The notes under the pieces were generated by a model. That model searched no databases and had not been told where the DNA came from. It saw only the letters and a program-made list of their open reading frames with translations. Both the position numbers and the translations under genes were made by a program. A stretch of 64,000 nt of DNA from Streptococcus sp. DD12 (GTDB taxonomy: Bacteria > Bacillota > Bacilli > Lactobacillales > Streptococcaceae): contig NZ_KQ969495.1 of NCBI RefSeq assembly GCF_001578885.1, forward strand, positions 686,375 through 750,374. Direction: 5' to 3'. Each line of letters begins with the position of its first letter. The first letter of the stretch is position 1. Positions 50,762 to 60,194 of this stretch are shown piece after piece.

Positions 50762-50790
50762 TGAATTGTCAGAATATTTCAGACAATTCA
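50762..50790. repeat. 29-bp palindrome at the end of leuD
   Basis: TGAATTGTC and GACAATTCA are perfect inverted repeats around 11 bases. It overlaps the leuD stop codon and borders the promoter of the next gene. No T run follows on either strand, so it is not a standard terminator; operator or RNA-stabilising stem are possible. Confidence 0.6.
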
Positions 50791-51381
50791 CTCCTGCCAA
50801 TAGCTGGGCCTTTGTTTTTCATAAGCATCGATAAGGTCGGCATACTGCATGGTAATGCCGATATCGTCTAGACCATTGAGGAGCTTGTGTTTCCATTCCG
50901 CATCAATGTCAAACGAAAACTCTCCCACAGGTGAATAAAGCTTTTGGGCTTCTAAGTCAACCGTCACCTCGTCCTCTGGCGACAAAGCCGCCAGCTGTTG
51001 TCGAACTTCTAAGGGCTGCACAATCGGCAAAATACCATTGTTGAGGTCATTGTTGTAGTGAATGTCCCCAAAAGAGCCCGCCACAATCACCTTGAAACCG
51101 TAATCAGCCAAGGCCCAAGCGGCGTGTTCACGAGAAGACCCTGCTCCAAAGTTATCACCGGTAATCAAGACAGTGGCCTTGCGGTACTCCGGTCGGTTAA
51201 AGACAAAATCAGGATTCTCTGTGTATTTGTCATCCGCATAGCGCCAAGCATACATGAGGTATTTGCCAAAGCCCTTTTTATCAATCAACTTGAGAAATTG
51301 CTTGGGCAAGATTTGGTCGGTATCAATATTATCATTCATCAAGGGAACCGTCGTCCCAGTGTATACGGTGAATTTTTCCAT
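50788..51381 (-). CDS. leuD: 3-isopropylmalate dehydratase small subunit
   Basis: Small subunit of isopropylmalate isomerase in leucine synthesis, 197 residues. [17 protein letters not shown] and the [17 protein letters not shown] motif of the swivel domain are present. It starts directly after the leuC stop. Complete. Confidence 0.97.
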   Translation of the reverse strand: MEKFTVYTGTTVPLMNDNIDTDQILPKQFLKLIDKKGFGKYLMYAWRYADDKYTENPDFVFNRPEYRKATVLITGDNFGAGSSREHAAWALADYGFKVIVAGSFGDIHYNNDLNNGILPIVQPLEVRQQLAALSPEDEVTVDLEAQKLYSPVGEFSFDIDAEWKHKLLNGLDDIGITMQYADLIDAYEKQRPSYWQE

Positions 51382-52755
51382 CTAAACCAACTCCCTCACA
51401 TCGACAAAACGGCCATGAATGGCAGCGGCTGCCGCCATCGCTGGGCTACACAGATGCGTCTTGGCACCAAATCCCTGCCGGTCTTCAAAGTTTCGATTAC
51501 TGGTTGAGGCACAATGGACTCCTTCAGGAACCTTATCCGGGTTCATTCCCAGACACATGGAACAACCTGGGTCGCGCCATTCAAAGCCTGCCTCCATAAA
51601 GACTTTATCCAAGCCTAAGGCTTCTGCTGCTTGTTTAACCGGACGACTGCCCGGTACGACAATAGCGGTCAGATTCTCTGCAATTTGCTTTCCTTTAACA
51701 AACTCAGCCGCCAACATCAGGTCACTCAATCGGGCATTGGTGCAAGAACCAATAAAGACATAACCAATCTCAATGTCGCCCACATGCTGGCCTGGGGCCA
51801 TGTCCATGTAGTTATAGGCCCGCTCATCATTCATATCCCGAATTTCAGGGAAAGGTTGATCAAAGGAGACCCCCATCGAGGGGTTGGTCCCCCAGGTCAC
51901 CATAGGCGCTAAAGTCGACACATCAATCGTGATGACCTTATCATATTGCGCATCTGGGTCAGATACCAAGGTTTTCCAATCGGCTACTGCAGCCTCAAAA
52001 GCCTGAGGCACGCATTCCTTATCCTTAAGGTAATCGTAGGTGGTTTGATCTGGGTTCATAATCCCCATTTTTGAGCCAAACTCCACCGACATATTGCAGA
52101 TAGTCATGCGTTCTTCCATACTGAGGGCCTCAATGGCTTCCCCTTGGTACTCCACGGCATGGCCAACGCCACAGGCGACACCGTGCTGGGCTATCAAGGC
52201 CAAGATGTAGTCTTTGGCATAAACACCCTTTTGAGGGCGACCTTCAAAACGCACTAAGAGCTTCTTCGGCTTGACCTGCCACAGGCATTGGGTCGCAAAG
52301 ACATGCTCTACTTCAGAGGTCCCAATCCCAAAGGCAATCGCTCCAAAAGCGCCATGAGTTGCCGTGTGGCTATCCCCACAGACAATAAACTTGCCAGGTT
52401 GCGTACGCCCCGTTTCTGGGCCCACCATATGAACAATGCCCTGTTTTTGGGAGCCGTGGCTGGCATGGTCAATCCCAAACTCATAAACATTGCGCGCCAA
52501 GGTGTCCATCTGTGCTTTTGAGATGACATCTCGAATATCATAAATATTAACCGTTGGCACATTATGGTCAAAGGTCCCAAAGGTCAAGTCTGGTCGACGT
52601 AAGCGCCGTCCAGCCTCCTTTAGGCCAGAAAAAGCCTGCGGACTTGTCACCTCATGGATGTAATGCTGGTCAACATACATAAGTTGTGGTTCTCCCAGCT
52701 GGCCATGGACAACATGACGCTCCCAGACCTTATCAAAAATCGACTTTCCACTCAT
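51382..52755 (-). CDS. leuC: 3-isopropylmalate dehydratase large subunit
   Basis: Aconitase-type large subunit, 457 residues. The 4Fe-4S cluster cysteines are in [15 protein letters not shown] and [14 protein letters not shown] use the ATG at 52755 ([16 protein letters not shown]) with a GGTGGAAAG site; a GTG four codons earlier lacks one. Follows leuB by 16 bases. Confidence 0.97.
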   Translation of the reverse strand: MSGKSIFDKVWERHVVHGQLGEPQLMYVDQHYIHEVTSPQAFSGLKEAGRRLRRPDLTFGTFDHNVPTVNIYDIRDVISKAQMDTLARNVYEFGIDHASHGSQKQGIVHMVGPETGRTQPGKFIVCGDSHTATHGAFGAIAFGIGTSEVEHVFATQCLWQVKPKKLLVRFEGRPQKGVYAKDYILALIAQHGVACGVGHAVEYQGEAIEALSMEERMTICNMSVEFGSKMGIMNPDQTTYDYLKDKECVPQAFEAAVADWKTLVSDPDAQYDKVITIDVSTLAPMVTWGTNPSMGVSFDQPFPEIRDMNDERAYNYMDMAPGQHVGDIEIGYVFIGSCTNARLSDLMLAAEFVKGKQIAENLTAIVVPGSRPVKQAAEALGLDKVFMEAGFEWRDPGCSMCLGMNPDKVPEGVHCASTSNRNFEDRQGFGAKTHLCSPAMAAAAAIHGRFVDVRELV

Positions 52756-52771
52756 CGCACTTTCCACCTAA

Positions 52772-53809
52772 TTACAAATTTTCAATAATTTTGGCCGTCA
52801 TTTCTTTTGTGCTTGCATTACCGCCCAAATCTCGGGTGAAAACGCCTTGGTTAAAGGTCTTAGCCACCGCATCTTCAACTTGTTGCGCCAAGGCGTGTTC
52901 CCCAAAACTCTCCCTAAGCATCATAGCAACAGACAAAATCATACTGACCGGATTTGCGATGCCTTGCCCTGCAATATCCGGTGCTGACCCATGAATGGGT
53001 TCATAAAGGCTTGGCCCAGCCGCCGAATGACTGGCTGAAGGCATCACCCCTAAGGTCCCTGGTAAGACACTCGATTCATCGGATAAGATATCACCAAACA
53101 GGTTTTCCGTCACCACCACATCAAAACGTTTAGGGTCTGTAATCATCAGCATGGCAGCCGAGTCCACCAGTTGGTGTTCTAGGGTCACATCAGGAAATTC
53201 TGCAGCCACTTCATCTGCCACTTGACGCCAAAGTTTTGACGTTGCCAAAACATTTTGCTTATCAATACTGGTCACTTTCTTTTTACGACCTTGGGCGATT
53301 TGGCAGGCCTTGCGGATAATACGCGCAATTTCCTCACGGCTATAGTCGTTGAGGTCACGGGCCTTATCTTTTTCTAAGAGGTGTTCCCCAAAATAGATAC
53401 CACCGGTCAATTCACGCACCACAACGAAATCCACACCCTCAATGCGGTCTTCCTTGAGCGGTGACAGGTGTTTAAGGCTGTCAAATATTTTCACAGGGCG
53501 GATATTAGCGTAGAGGTTGAGGGCCTTACGAATCGCCAGAAGCCCTTGTTCCGGACGCACGGGTGCATCGTCATACTGTGGGCTACCAATAGCCGCTAGC
53601 AAAATGGCATCCGCTTCTTGGCTAGCCACTAGCGTATCCTCTGGTAGCGGATGTCCCTTAGCATCTATACCTGCCCCTCCAAAAGGCTTTTCTGTGATGG
53701 TATAGGTGAAATCTGTTCCCTCAGTGACTGCTTTTAAGACGTCCAAGCCTGCTGCCATGATTTCAGGTCCAATGCCATCACCTGGCAGGGTTACAATATG
53801 TTTTGTCAT
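52772..53809 (-). CDS. leuB: 3-isopropylmalate dehydrogenase
   Basis: NAD-dependent oxidative decarboxylase of leucine synthesis, 345 residues. VTLPGDGIGPEIMAAGLDVL at the start and YEPIHGSAPDIAGQGIANPV (NAD site) near the end. Complete and in operon order leuA-leuB-leuC-leuD. Confidence 0.97.
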   Translation of the reverse strand: MTKHIVTLPGDGIGPEIMAAGLDVLKAVTEGTDFTYTITEKPFGGAGIDAKGHPLPEDTLVASQEADAILLAAIGSPQYDDAPVRPEQGLLAIRKALNLYANIRPVKIFDSLKHLSPLKEDRIEGVDFVVVRELTGGIYFGEHLLEKDKARDLNDYSREEIARIIRKACQIAQGRKKKVTSIDKQNVLATSKLWRQVADEVAAEFPDVTLEHQLVDSAAMLMITDPKRFDVVVTENLFGDILSDESSVLPGTLGVMPSASHSAAGPSLYEPIHGSAPDIAGQGIANPVSMILSVAMMLRESFGEHALAQQVEDAVAKTFNQGVFTRDLGGNASTKEMTAKIIENL

Positions 53810-53821
53810 GAGCTGACCTTT

Positions 53822-55384
53822 CTAAGCGTCAATACCGTCGCGTTCAGAAATACGATTGCCGATTTCGCCAGCGTTTTCCTTTTGTACCAAAGTATTGGCA
53901 TTGATGTAGGCGATTGCTGAGGCTTTGAGTACATCAAAGTCCAAACCAGAAGCATTGAAAATCGTTTCAGTATCAACATTTTCGACAGACACCAAGACCC
54001 GTGCTTGTGAGTCGATACCATCTGTTACGGCATCAATGGTGTAGCTGAGCAGTTTAACAGTCTGGTTAAAGAATTTATCCACGGCATTAAAGATTGCTTC
54101 AACAGACCCTTGACCGTTAGCTAAAATATCCACAACTTCACCATCGTTGTTGATGAGGCTGACTTCTGCTGTCGTAGTGTCATCCGCATTTGACGTCACT
54201 TTGAGGTCATTAAAGCGGAAGCCTTCTGGATTTTCAATCTCAACACCAGCTACCAAGGCACGGACATCTGCATCTGTGATTTCATGTTTTTTGTCTGCCA
54301 AAGCTTTAAATTTCGCAAAGAGCGGTTTGATATCGTCTTCGGTAAAGTCAAGAGCTAATTCCTTGAGTTTTTCGACAAAGGCGTGGCGACCAGATAACTT
54401 ACCTAATGGCAGAGAGTTATGTTTAACACCGACCAGCTCTGGTGTGATAATTTCGTAAGTGAGCGGATTTTTAAGAACGCCGTCTTGGTGAATGCCAGAT
54501 TCATGCGAGAAGGCATTACCTCCGACAACCGCCTTGTTTTTAGGCACTGGAATACCTGAAAAACGTGAAATCAATTCAGAGGTATTGATGGTTTCATTGA
54601 GGACAATATCACTGCTAGCTTGGTAGTAATCTTCACGAATATTGAGAGCCACGGCTACTTCTTCCAGAGCGACATTCCCCGCACGCTCACCAATACCGTT
54701 AACTGTTCCTTCCACACGACCTGCACCGTTTTTGATCGCTGTCAAGGTATTTGCCGTTGCCATCCCTAAATCATCATGGCAGTGAGGGCTAAAGATAATC
54801 TCACGGTCGCTCTTTACATTGTCAAGAAGGTGTTTAAAGATATGTCCAAACTCCTCAGGTGTCGTAAAGCCAACGGTGTCGGGGATGTTAATATAAGTGG
54901 CGCCAGCATCCACTGCTGTTTGTACGACTTGAGTCAGGTAGTCTAGCTCTGTACGCGTCGCATCTTCAGGTGAAAATTCAACCACATCAAACTTAGAACG
55001 TGCGTATGACACGTGTTCCGTGATGATATCAAGAATTTCTTCCTTGGATTTTTTGAGTTTGAACTCCCGATGGATGGGACTAGTTGCAATGAAAACATGC
55101 ACTTGCGGGTATTTGGCATCTTTAAGAGCCTCATAACAAGCGTCAATATCCGATTTGACTGAACGTGCCAAGCCCGTCACAGCTGTCTTAGTGAGGGTTG
55201 CAGCAATTTGCTTGACAGCCTCAAAAGAATCAGGACTAGCCGCTGGGAAGCCCGCTTCAATGGCGGAAATCCCCCATTTTTCCAACTGTTTTGCGATGGC
55301 AACCTTTTCCTTGATGGAAAAATTGACGCCTGGCGTTTGTTCGCCATCTCGGAGAGTCGTATCGAGAAATTCAACCTTACGCAT
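53822..55384 (-). CDS. leuA: 2-isopropylmalate synthase
   Basis: First committed enzyme of leucine synthesis, 520 residues. Catalytic TIM barrel with [18 protein letters not shown] and [17 protein letters not shown] (metal-binding HxH), and a C-terminal LeuA regulatory domain (from about 390) that should give leucine feedback inhibition. The start at 55384 follows the attenuator region. No frameshift. Confidence 0.97.
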   Translation of the reverse strand: MRKVEFLDTTLRDGEQTPGVNFSIKEKVAIAKQLEKWGISAIEAGFPAASPDSFEAVKQIAATLTKTAVTGLARSVKSDIDACYEALKDAKYPQVHVFIATSPIHREFKLKKSKEEILDIITEHVSYARSKFDVVEFSPEDATRTELDYLTQVVQTAVDAGATYINIPDTVGFTTPEEFGHIFKHLLDNVKSDREIIFSPHCHDDLGMATANTLTAIKNGAGRVEGTVNGIGERAGNVALEEVAVALNIREDYYQASSDIVLNETINTSELISRFSGIPVPKNKAVVGGNAFSHESGIHQDGVLKNPLTYEIITPELVGVKHNSLPLGKLSGRHAFVEKLKELALDFTEDDIKPLFAKFKALADKKHEITDADVRALVAGVEIENPEGFRFNDLKVTSNADDTTTAEVSLINNDGEVVDILANGQGSVEAIFNAVDKFFNQTVKLLSYTIDAVTDGIDSQARVLVSVENVDTETIFNASGLDFDVLKASAIAYINANTLVQKENAGEIGNRISERDGIDA

Positions 55385-55400
55385 AGTATCTACCACTTTC

Positions 55401-55485
55401 TAAAAATAAAAACACCTCGCTACCAAGCGAGATGTTTTTCTCCCGCTTGGTAAGCCAAACAGGACTAATGCTTTTGCACTAGTCC
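55401..55485 (-). promoter_or_regulatory. leu attenuator: alternative hairpins and terminator
   Basis: On the minus strand, after the leader peptide: hairpin GGACTAGTGC/GCATTAGTCC (55462-55485) overlapping the leader stop; a segment GCTTACCAAGCGGGAG (about 55441-55456); then the terminator stem AACATCTCGCT...AGCGAGGTGTT followed by T-rich sequence (55401-55439). The middle segment can pair with CTCGCTTGGTAG inside the terminator stem and so act as antiterminator. This is a classical attenuator layout. Confidence 0.8.
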
Positions 55486-55526
55486 TCTCGTCGCAACAAC
55501 AAAACAAATGATGTTACAGCTGGCAT
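55479..55526 (-). CDS. leuL: leu operon leader peptide (15 residues, three consecutive Leu)
   Basis: ATG at 55526 with AAGGAGACAAGCC upstream encodes MPAVTSFVLLLRRED, with TTG TTG TTG at codons 9-11, then TAG. Shortage of charged leucyl-tRNA would stall a ribosome on these codons and favour the antiterminator. Too short to be found by length-based calling; supported by promoter, ribosome site and the hairpins after it. Confidence 0.82.
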   Translation of the reverse strand: MPAVTSFVLLLRRED

Positions 55527-55556
55527 GGCTTGTCTCCTTGGTGTTAAGTTACCTAT

Positions 55557-55585
55557 ATTTTAGACTTGTCTCAGATATTTGTCAA
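55557..55585 (-). promoter_or_regulatory. Promoter of the leu operon
   Basis: TTGACA and TAAAAT with a 17-base spacer, about 30 bases before the leader peptide. Confidence 0.85.
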
Positions 55586-55629
55586 GGTCTTGCGATATTT
55601 TTCTGAAAATTCTTTACAAAAACCCACCA

Positions 55630-56349
55630 TTATTTCAAAAAGGTCTTTATAACCGCTTGTTCACTGGCCGTCAAAGGGCGATAGGCCCCTGCCTGCAGGG
55701 AGTCCTCTAAGACTAGACCTGCAAATGCTGTCCGTGTCAGGCCAGTGACCTTCACCCCATAGGCTAAAAACATCTTTTTGACCTGGTGAAATTTTCCCTC
55801 TTTGAGCGTCACGCGGGCTTGACTAGAAAAAGGCTGACTTGAGAGAATCTCTAGCTGGGCTGGCTGACAGACCGTCCCATCGTGAAAGCGTACCCCCGAT
55901 GCGAAAAAGTCGGGAGCATCGGCTAGGAGGGGGCCATTAACAGTGACCAGATAGGTCTTGGTCACATGATAGCGCGGGTGCAAAAGCTGAAATCCTAAGG
56001 GACCATTAGTCGTCAACAAGACCAGACCAGCTGTATCACGGTCCAAGCGACCAACGGGGTACAGCCCTTCAGGGCGTTCCTCAGGCGCAACCAAATCAAT
56101 CACTGTCGGGTGTTGGCTATCTGAAACAGCAGTCACAACTCCGATGGGTTTATGGACGAGGTAGTAAGTCTCGGCGTGTTCTTTAACAAGTTGACCAGCG
56201 ATACGAATAGCCTGAAGGCCACTATCACAATTGCGACTGCCTTGACGAACAATTTCGCCATCAATGCTGACTTGACCCGTTTGAAGGAGCCGTTTGGCCC
56301 GTTTTTTTGACCCGACACCCTGGCACTCTAGTAATTTATCGAGTCTCAC
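55630..56349 (-). CDS. rsuA: 16S rRNA pseudouridine516 synthase (RsuA family)
   Basis: A pseudouridine synthase of 239 residues: N-terminal S4 domain ([18 protein letters not shown]) and catalytic aspartate in [18 protein letters not shown] choose the GTG at 56349, which gives the family start V/MRLDKLL; a longer frame from 56376 has an unlikely N-terminus. It overlaps nagB by 14 bases. Target site (16S U516) is inferred from the family; RluB/RluE-like targets are possible. Confidence 0.88.
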   Translation of the reverse strand: MRLDKLLECQGVGSKKRAKRLLQTGQVSIDGEIVRQGSRNCDSGLQAIRIAGQLVKEHAETYYLVHKPIGVVTAVSDSQHPTVIDLVAPEERPEGLYPVGRLDRDTAGLVLLTTNGPLGFQLLHPRYHVTKTYLVTVNGPLLADAPDFFASGVRFHDGTVCQPAQLEILSSQPFSSQARVTLKEGKFHQVKKMFLAYGVKVTGLTRTAFAGLVLEDSLQAGAYRPLTASEQAVIKTFLK

Positions 56350-57052
56350 TTGGCAAAGCACTCGCAGCAGATGCATCCAAAATCAATTGCACATCTGCAT
56401 GTTTTTGCAGAATACTAGCTGGCATAGCCTCAGTCACAGGGCCGGTCACCATTTGCTTAATGGCTTGGGCCTTTTCAGGACCATAAGCAAAAAGGATGAT
56501 GGACTTGGCCTGCATAATGGAGGCAATCCCCATAGAAATGGCTTGTTTAGGGACCTCTTCTTCAGTTGTGAAAAAACGACTATTCGCAGCAATGGTAGAG
56601 GCTGTCAAATCCACCAGGTGGGTCTGGCTATCAAAGGCTGTTCCAGGTTCATTAAAACCAATGTGGCCATTGCGGCCAATCCCTAAAAGTTGCAAATCGA
56701 TCGGGTGTTCAGTCATCACCTGGTCATAGGCTTGGGCAGCACGCGTTAAATCTTGAGCTTGGCCATCTGGCAAATAATTGGCCGCAAACGTTTTATACTG
56801 AAAGAGGTGCTCTTGCATAAAATAATGGTAGGATTGCGGATTATCCGCAGACAGGCCAACATATTCGTCCAAGTTAATCGTCGTCACCTGACTAAAATCC
56901 AATTCAGAATGGGCTAAAGTATCATATAAAGCCAAGGGCGAACTGCCTGTCGCTAACCCCAAGGTTTTCAAGCCCTCCTGCAGTTTTTTCTCAATTAGGG
57001 AAAAAGCCATACGACCACCTTCTGCTTGATTGGCAACGATAGCAATTTTCAT
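56336..57052 (-). CDS. nagB: Glucosamine-6-phosphate deaminase
   Basis: NagB converts GlcN-6-P to fructose-6-P and ammonia. The 238-residue protein has [35 protein letters not shown] and [16 protein letters not shown]. Start at 57052 with AAGGAGG at 7 bases. A NagR-like operator overlaps its promoter. It links amino-sugar catabolism to the hexosamine pool used by GtfA and NeuC for SRR glycans and sialic acid. Confidence 0.96.
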   Translation of the reverse strand: MKIAIVANQAEGGRMAFSLIEKKLQEGLKTLGLATGSSPLALYDTLAHSELDFSQVTTINLDEYVGLSADNPQSYHYFMQEHLFQYKTFAANYLPDGQAQDLTRAAQAYDQVMTEHPIDLQLLGIGRNGHIGFNEPGTAFDSQTHLVDLTASTIAANSRFFTTEEEVPKQAISMGIASIMQAKSIILFAYGPEKAQAIKQMVTGPVTEAMPASILQKHADVQLILDASAASALPSETR

Positions 57053-57074
57053 GATGAACCTCCTTGATACCAAA

Positions 57075-57090
57075 ATTGGTCTATACCTAT
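57075..57090. promoter_or_regulatory. NagR/DasR-like operator
   Basis: ATTGGTCTATACCTAT contains the palindromic core GGTCTATACC typical of dre sites bound by GntR-family NagR. It lies just downstream of the -10, a repressing position. Confidence 0.6.
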
Positions 57091-57119
57091 ATGGTACACC
57101 TCCTTCTCCTGAAAGTCAA
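57091..57119 (-). promoter_or_regulatory. Promoter of nagB
   Basis: TTGACT and TACCAT with a 17-base spacer, directly upstream of the NagR-like site. Confidence 0.6.
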
Positions 57120-57131
57120 ACCAAAAGCTAC

Positions 57132-57158
57132 AAAAAAAGCCGACAGTTCCCTGTCAAC
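57132..57158 (-). terminator. Terminator overlapping the end of the second CPBP gene
   Basis: GTTGACAG and CTGTCGGC pair (two G-U) around GGAA, followed by seven T on the minus strand; the stem includes the stop codon. Confidence 0.7.
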
Positions 57159-57900
57159 TTAAAAATTCTTTTATAAGCGCCTCTAGCTTTTTCTCCCGTA
57201 AGAGATAAAGGCCAATAAGCAGAATAAGGAACCAGACCATAATACCAAGAAGGGTCGGTCCGCCACTTGCCTTACTGCCATTTGCCGCTAAGATGACGCT
57301 AAAATCCATCAGAAAATGTGGCACTATAACCCACCAAAGACTCCCCGTTCGAATTACTAGGGCACAGAAATAAACTCCCAAAGCAAAGGCATAGTAGACC
57401 TGAAAAAGGGTATGGCTCATCGGTTGTATCAAACTGTTGGACAAATGGGCCAGCCCAAAAAAGAGACTAGACAAAAAGACAGCCCACATGACCTGACGGT
57501 AACTGCGGTTGCCAGCCTGAAAGGCCATCTGCAGAAAGAGGCCACGGCAGATGTATTCCTCCAAAAATCCAGCCACTAAAGCTGAGACGAGAGCGTCCCA
57601 GATAGCCTGCGGATAATGCGACAAGCCGATAACTAAAAGTGGAAGAACGATAAACAAGAGATAGACGACAAGCAGCCAGGACACGCTTAGCTGTTCCCAA
57701 AAGCTTGTTCGTGGTCTAAAAGAGAGCTTTAAGCCCAGGCGCCTGTGAAAACCCAAATAGAAAACGAGGGCCAAAAAGACTGACTTGAGGACATAATAGA
57801 GCATTTCCGGCAAGAATTCTGCCAAAGGGCGTAAACCTAGATTAATCACTAATAGGAGGACTCCCATGCTAAGCAGGGGTTGCTGATGTCTTTCTAGCAT
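57154..57900 (-). CDS. CPBP family intramembrane metalloprotease
   Basis: A 248-residue protein with seven or eight hydrophobic segments. EExxxR motif as GFLEEYICRGLFLQM, and the later motifs SSLFFGLAHLSNSL and VPHFLMDFSVI carry the two histidines. Second member of this family in the window and unrelated in its flanking sequence. It lies 29 bases after the glycosyltransferase gene, so may share its transcript. Confidence 0.88.
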   Translation of the reverse strand: MLERHQQPLLSMGVLLLVINLGLRPLAEFLPEMLYYVLKSVFLALVFYLGFHRRLGLKLSFRPRTSFWEQLSVSWLLVVYLLFIVLPLLVIGLSHYPQAIWDALVSALVAGFLEEYICRGLFLQMAFQAGNRSYRQVMWAVFLSSLFFGLAHLSNSLIQPMSHTLFQVYYAFALGVYFCALVIRTGSLWWVIVPHFLMDFSVILAANGSKASGGPTLLGIMVWFLILLIGLYLLREKKLEALIKEFLS

Positions 57901-57929
57901 GGACCTTCTTTCTACTTTTTGGCAAAGGC

Positions 57930-59663
57930 TTAGTCAATAATACCTCGTTGACGGAGTGATTTATCAATAAGACGAAGTTTTTGAACGACTTTTTTGTAGT
58001 TGGTGATATCGCCGGCCTCTAAGAGGGCCTTCCGATGAAGTTCCAAGCGCCAACGATAAGCTCTTTGTTCCATGATGGTATCCATTCCCATCATGGTCAA
58101 GAGGGTCAGCCGTTCTTCAATGGCCTTAAGTGGAAAGACATGCACCTGATTGACACTGCTGGTCACGCTATCCTGACGCTTACGGTGAACATAGATGCCT
58201 TCATTCATATAGGCGATACGGTCTGCAGCCAGATAGACACGATAGGTGGTGTAATCATCTTCTACTTTTTCATCTGTCGGATAGAGAACATCCTCAAAGA
58301 GTTCCGCCTTGTAGAGCTTGGCCCAAGGGGTTGTGAACACTTGGCTCATGTAATCTTGACTCTCATACTGAAAGGCAAACCACTGCTCTGGGCTGTATAC
58401 CTCTTCATAGTACTTATCTGCCCCGATATGCCAAACCATGTTGGCCGTCTCATCGAGAAGGGTAATAAAATTGCCAATGGCGATATCGCTATCGGTCTTT
58501 TTGAGTAACCGATACAGTTTTGAAATATGGTCTTCACTGATAGCATCATCATTATCAACAAAAAGAATATAGTCGCCACGCACTAGCTCCAAACCCGCAT
58601 TGCGAGCAGAACCAACCCCACCATTTGTTTTGTGGTGAACCCGTACGCGTCTATCCGTGGCCTTGAGCTCCTCGCAAATCTTGGCCGAGCCATCTGTCGA
58701 CCCATCATTGACTAAAATCAGTTCAATATTCTTATAACTTTGAGCGAGGATACTATTGGCGCAATTTCCAAGGAATTTTTCAGCATTATAGACTGGTACA
58801 ATAACAGAAACCAAGGGACCCCATAGGTCTGAAACACCTACTCGAGCAACGATTTGGCTCTCGTAGCTGGCATCTTCAGCCAAAGCAATATTAACATCGT
58901 AATTGTGCTCAGCTGTATGCTTATGTGGCAACTTGATTTTTGATGTCGCTTGGCGCTTAAACCACTCATACTCTGAGTCGATATGCCCAAGGTCAATCGC
59001 CTGAATGCCTTCTTTTACCAAAGCTGGTACCAAAACCTTGGCCGTAGGGCCTAACATCAAGAGCACCAAGCAGTCTTTTCCATGTTTAACTATCGCCTCA
59101 AAAATCGCATCCTTAACGGCATAAGCATTTTTCGGTGGGCAGATGACACGGCAGACACTTGCAGCATCCGCAAACAGGTCATTGCCAATACCAGAACGGG
59201 TACTAAGACCTTCAACGATGAGAAGCTTGCGACCCTTCCACAATTGTTTTAACTTCTTAAAATACCCCGCACTCACAGACTTATCAGCCAAGTCCATGTA
59301 TGGTCTAGAGATAAAGGTTGATCCATACCAAGGTGCGCGACAAAGTGAGGCATAATAGTCCCCCTTGCCTTTTAAATGTTGCTCCCAAAAAAAGATCACA
59401 TCATTATTGTAGCGCTCTTGGTGTTCAAAAACATCTGGTAGACAGACCACCAAGTCTTGCGTAGAAGCTTGTCCAGCGAGACTTTTGAGTTCTTTTGCCA
59501 AGTTTGGATCAAAGTCCTGATAGGCAATCCCATCCCCTGAGAGAAGGTTGATCTCCCCATCTCCTAAACGCACTACCGATGAGCCGTGTGCTTGAATAAA
59601 GTCTAAGGTTTCATCAATGTCCCGCACGTGAATGCCAAACAAAGGCTCTGTCTTTTCCGCCAT
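57930..59663 (-). CDS. Two-domain glycosyltransferase (GT-D/DUF1792 + GT2), dGT1-like
   Basis: A 577-residue protein. The N-terminal domain (about 1-265) is DUF1792: VVRLGDGEINLLSGDGIAYQ, a GT-D fold glucosyltransferase. The second (about 285-577) is GT2: VSVIVPVYNAEKFLGNCANS, LVNDGSTDGSAKIC and ILFVDNDDAIS. This pairing is that of dGT1 of S. parasanguinis, which adds the third sugar to Fap1 after GtfA/B and Gtf3; similar enzymes occur in the S. pneumoniae psrP locus. Here it lies about 35 kb from the SRR locus, yet no other acceptor is apparent nearby. The role in SRR glycosylation is inference. GGAGGGAACC precedes the start. Confidence 0.87.
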   Translation of the reverse strand: MAEKTEPLFGIHVRDIDETLDFIQAHGSSVVRLGDGEINLLSGDGIAYQDFDPNLAKELKSLAGQASTQDLVVCLPDVFEHQERYNNDVIFFWEQHLKGKGDYYASLCRAPWYGSTFISRPYMDLADKSVSAGYFKKLKQLWKGRKLLIVEGLSTRSGIGNDLFADAASVCRVICPPKNAYAVKDAIFEAIVKHGKDCLVLLMLGPTAKVLVPALVKEGIQAIDLGHIDSEYEWFKRQATSKIKLPHKHTAEHNYDVNIALAEDASYESQIVARVGVSDLWGPLVSVIVPVYNAEKFLGNCANSILAQSYKNIELILVNDGSTDGSAKICEELKATDRRVRVHHKTNGGVGSARNAGLELVRGDYILFVDNDDAISEDHISKLYRLLKKTDSDIAIGNFITLLDETANMVWHIGADKYYEEVYSPEQWFAFQYESQDYMSQVFTTPWAKLYKAELFEDVLYPTDEKVEDDYTTYRVYLAADRIAYMNEGIYVHRKRQDSVTSSVNQVHVFPLKAIEERLTLLTMMGMDTIMEQRAYRWRLELHRKALLEAGDITNYKKVVQKLRLIDKSLRQRGIID

Positions 59664-60194
59664 GGTTCCCTCCCCACCATTTTCATTAACCAGGTGTCAG
59701 CCGTTCGTCACTAGCCTTTCATGACAGAAAGGTTACGGCCATATGTCATTTTATTTTACCCTAAAAAGAAAGCTGAAACAAGCCCTTTTACCGTCACTTA
59801 TCGCCACAAAAAAAAGAAAACCTCCAGCACCAAGGCTGAAGACTTTCAGGAGATTTATGAAAAAGAAAAGTTTTGGGATGACTATAGTATAGCCAACCTG
59901 CCTTAACAAAGACTTAAGCTGCTAAGTTTTTTTTGCTGTCTTTTTTTAAGGGCTTTTTTCTGGCTGGAGCTGATGCTCTCACTTGCTCGAAACAGACAAC
60001 TTTCGCCCCTCACCATGGTCATGGAGCGAATCGAAGCAATAGCAGTTTTTCTGTGAGCTAGTCAGACGATACAAGGCTAATGAATGGGACAGGCCTTAAA
60101 AGCATCGCGAAAAAGACAAAATCATCCAGGAACTCCTCTTCCAGCGACAGTTTTCCTATTTTCTTCTCGCATTTTTACGGGCTTTGTCTCTTTA
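59664..60194. other. Gene-poor stretch between the glycosyltransferase gene and prfC
   Basis: 531 bases with one doubtful plus-strand ORF (59721-59906). The rest, about 59910-60190, has short open stretches (for example an LLFQRQFSYFLLAF-like frame near 60125) that look like decayed coding sequence, but I recognise no family. Confidence 0.5.
59721..59906 (+). CDS. Small hypothetical protein, doubtful
   Basis: A 61-residue frame starting MTERLRPYVILFYPKKKAET, very lysine-rich, ending KEKFWDDYSIANLP. The C-terminal part looks like real protein, but there is no good ribosome site before the ATG and I know no family. It could be a remnant of a longer gene. It is the only plus-strand frame in this part of the window. 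Confidence 0.3.
   Translation: MTERLRPYVILFYPKKKAETSPFTVTYRHKKKKTSSTKAEDFQEIYEKEKFWDDYSIANLP

Noticed and set aside
55401..55530. T-box riboswitch before leuA
   Set aside because: No T-box sequence is seen; a leader peptide with Leu codons and an attenuator explain the region.
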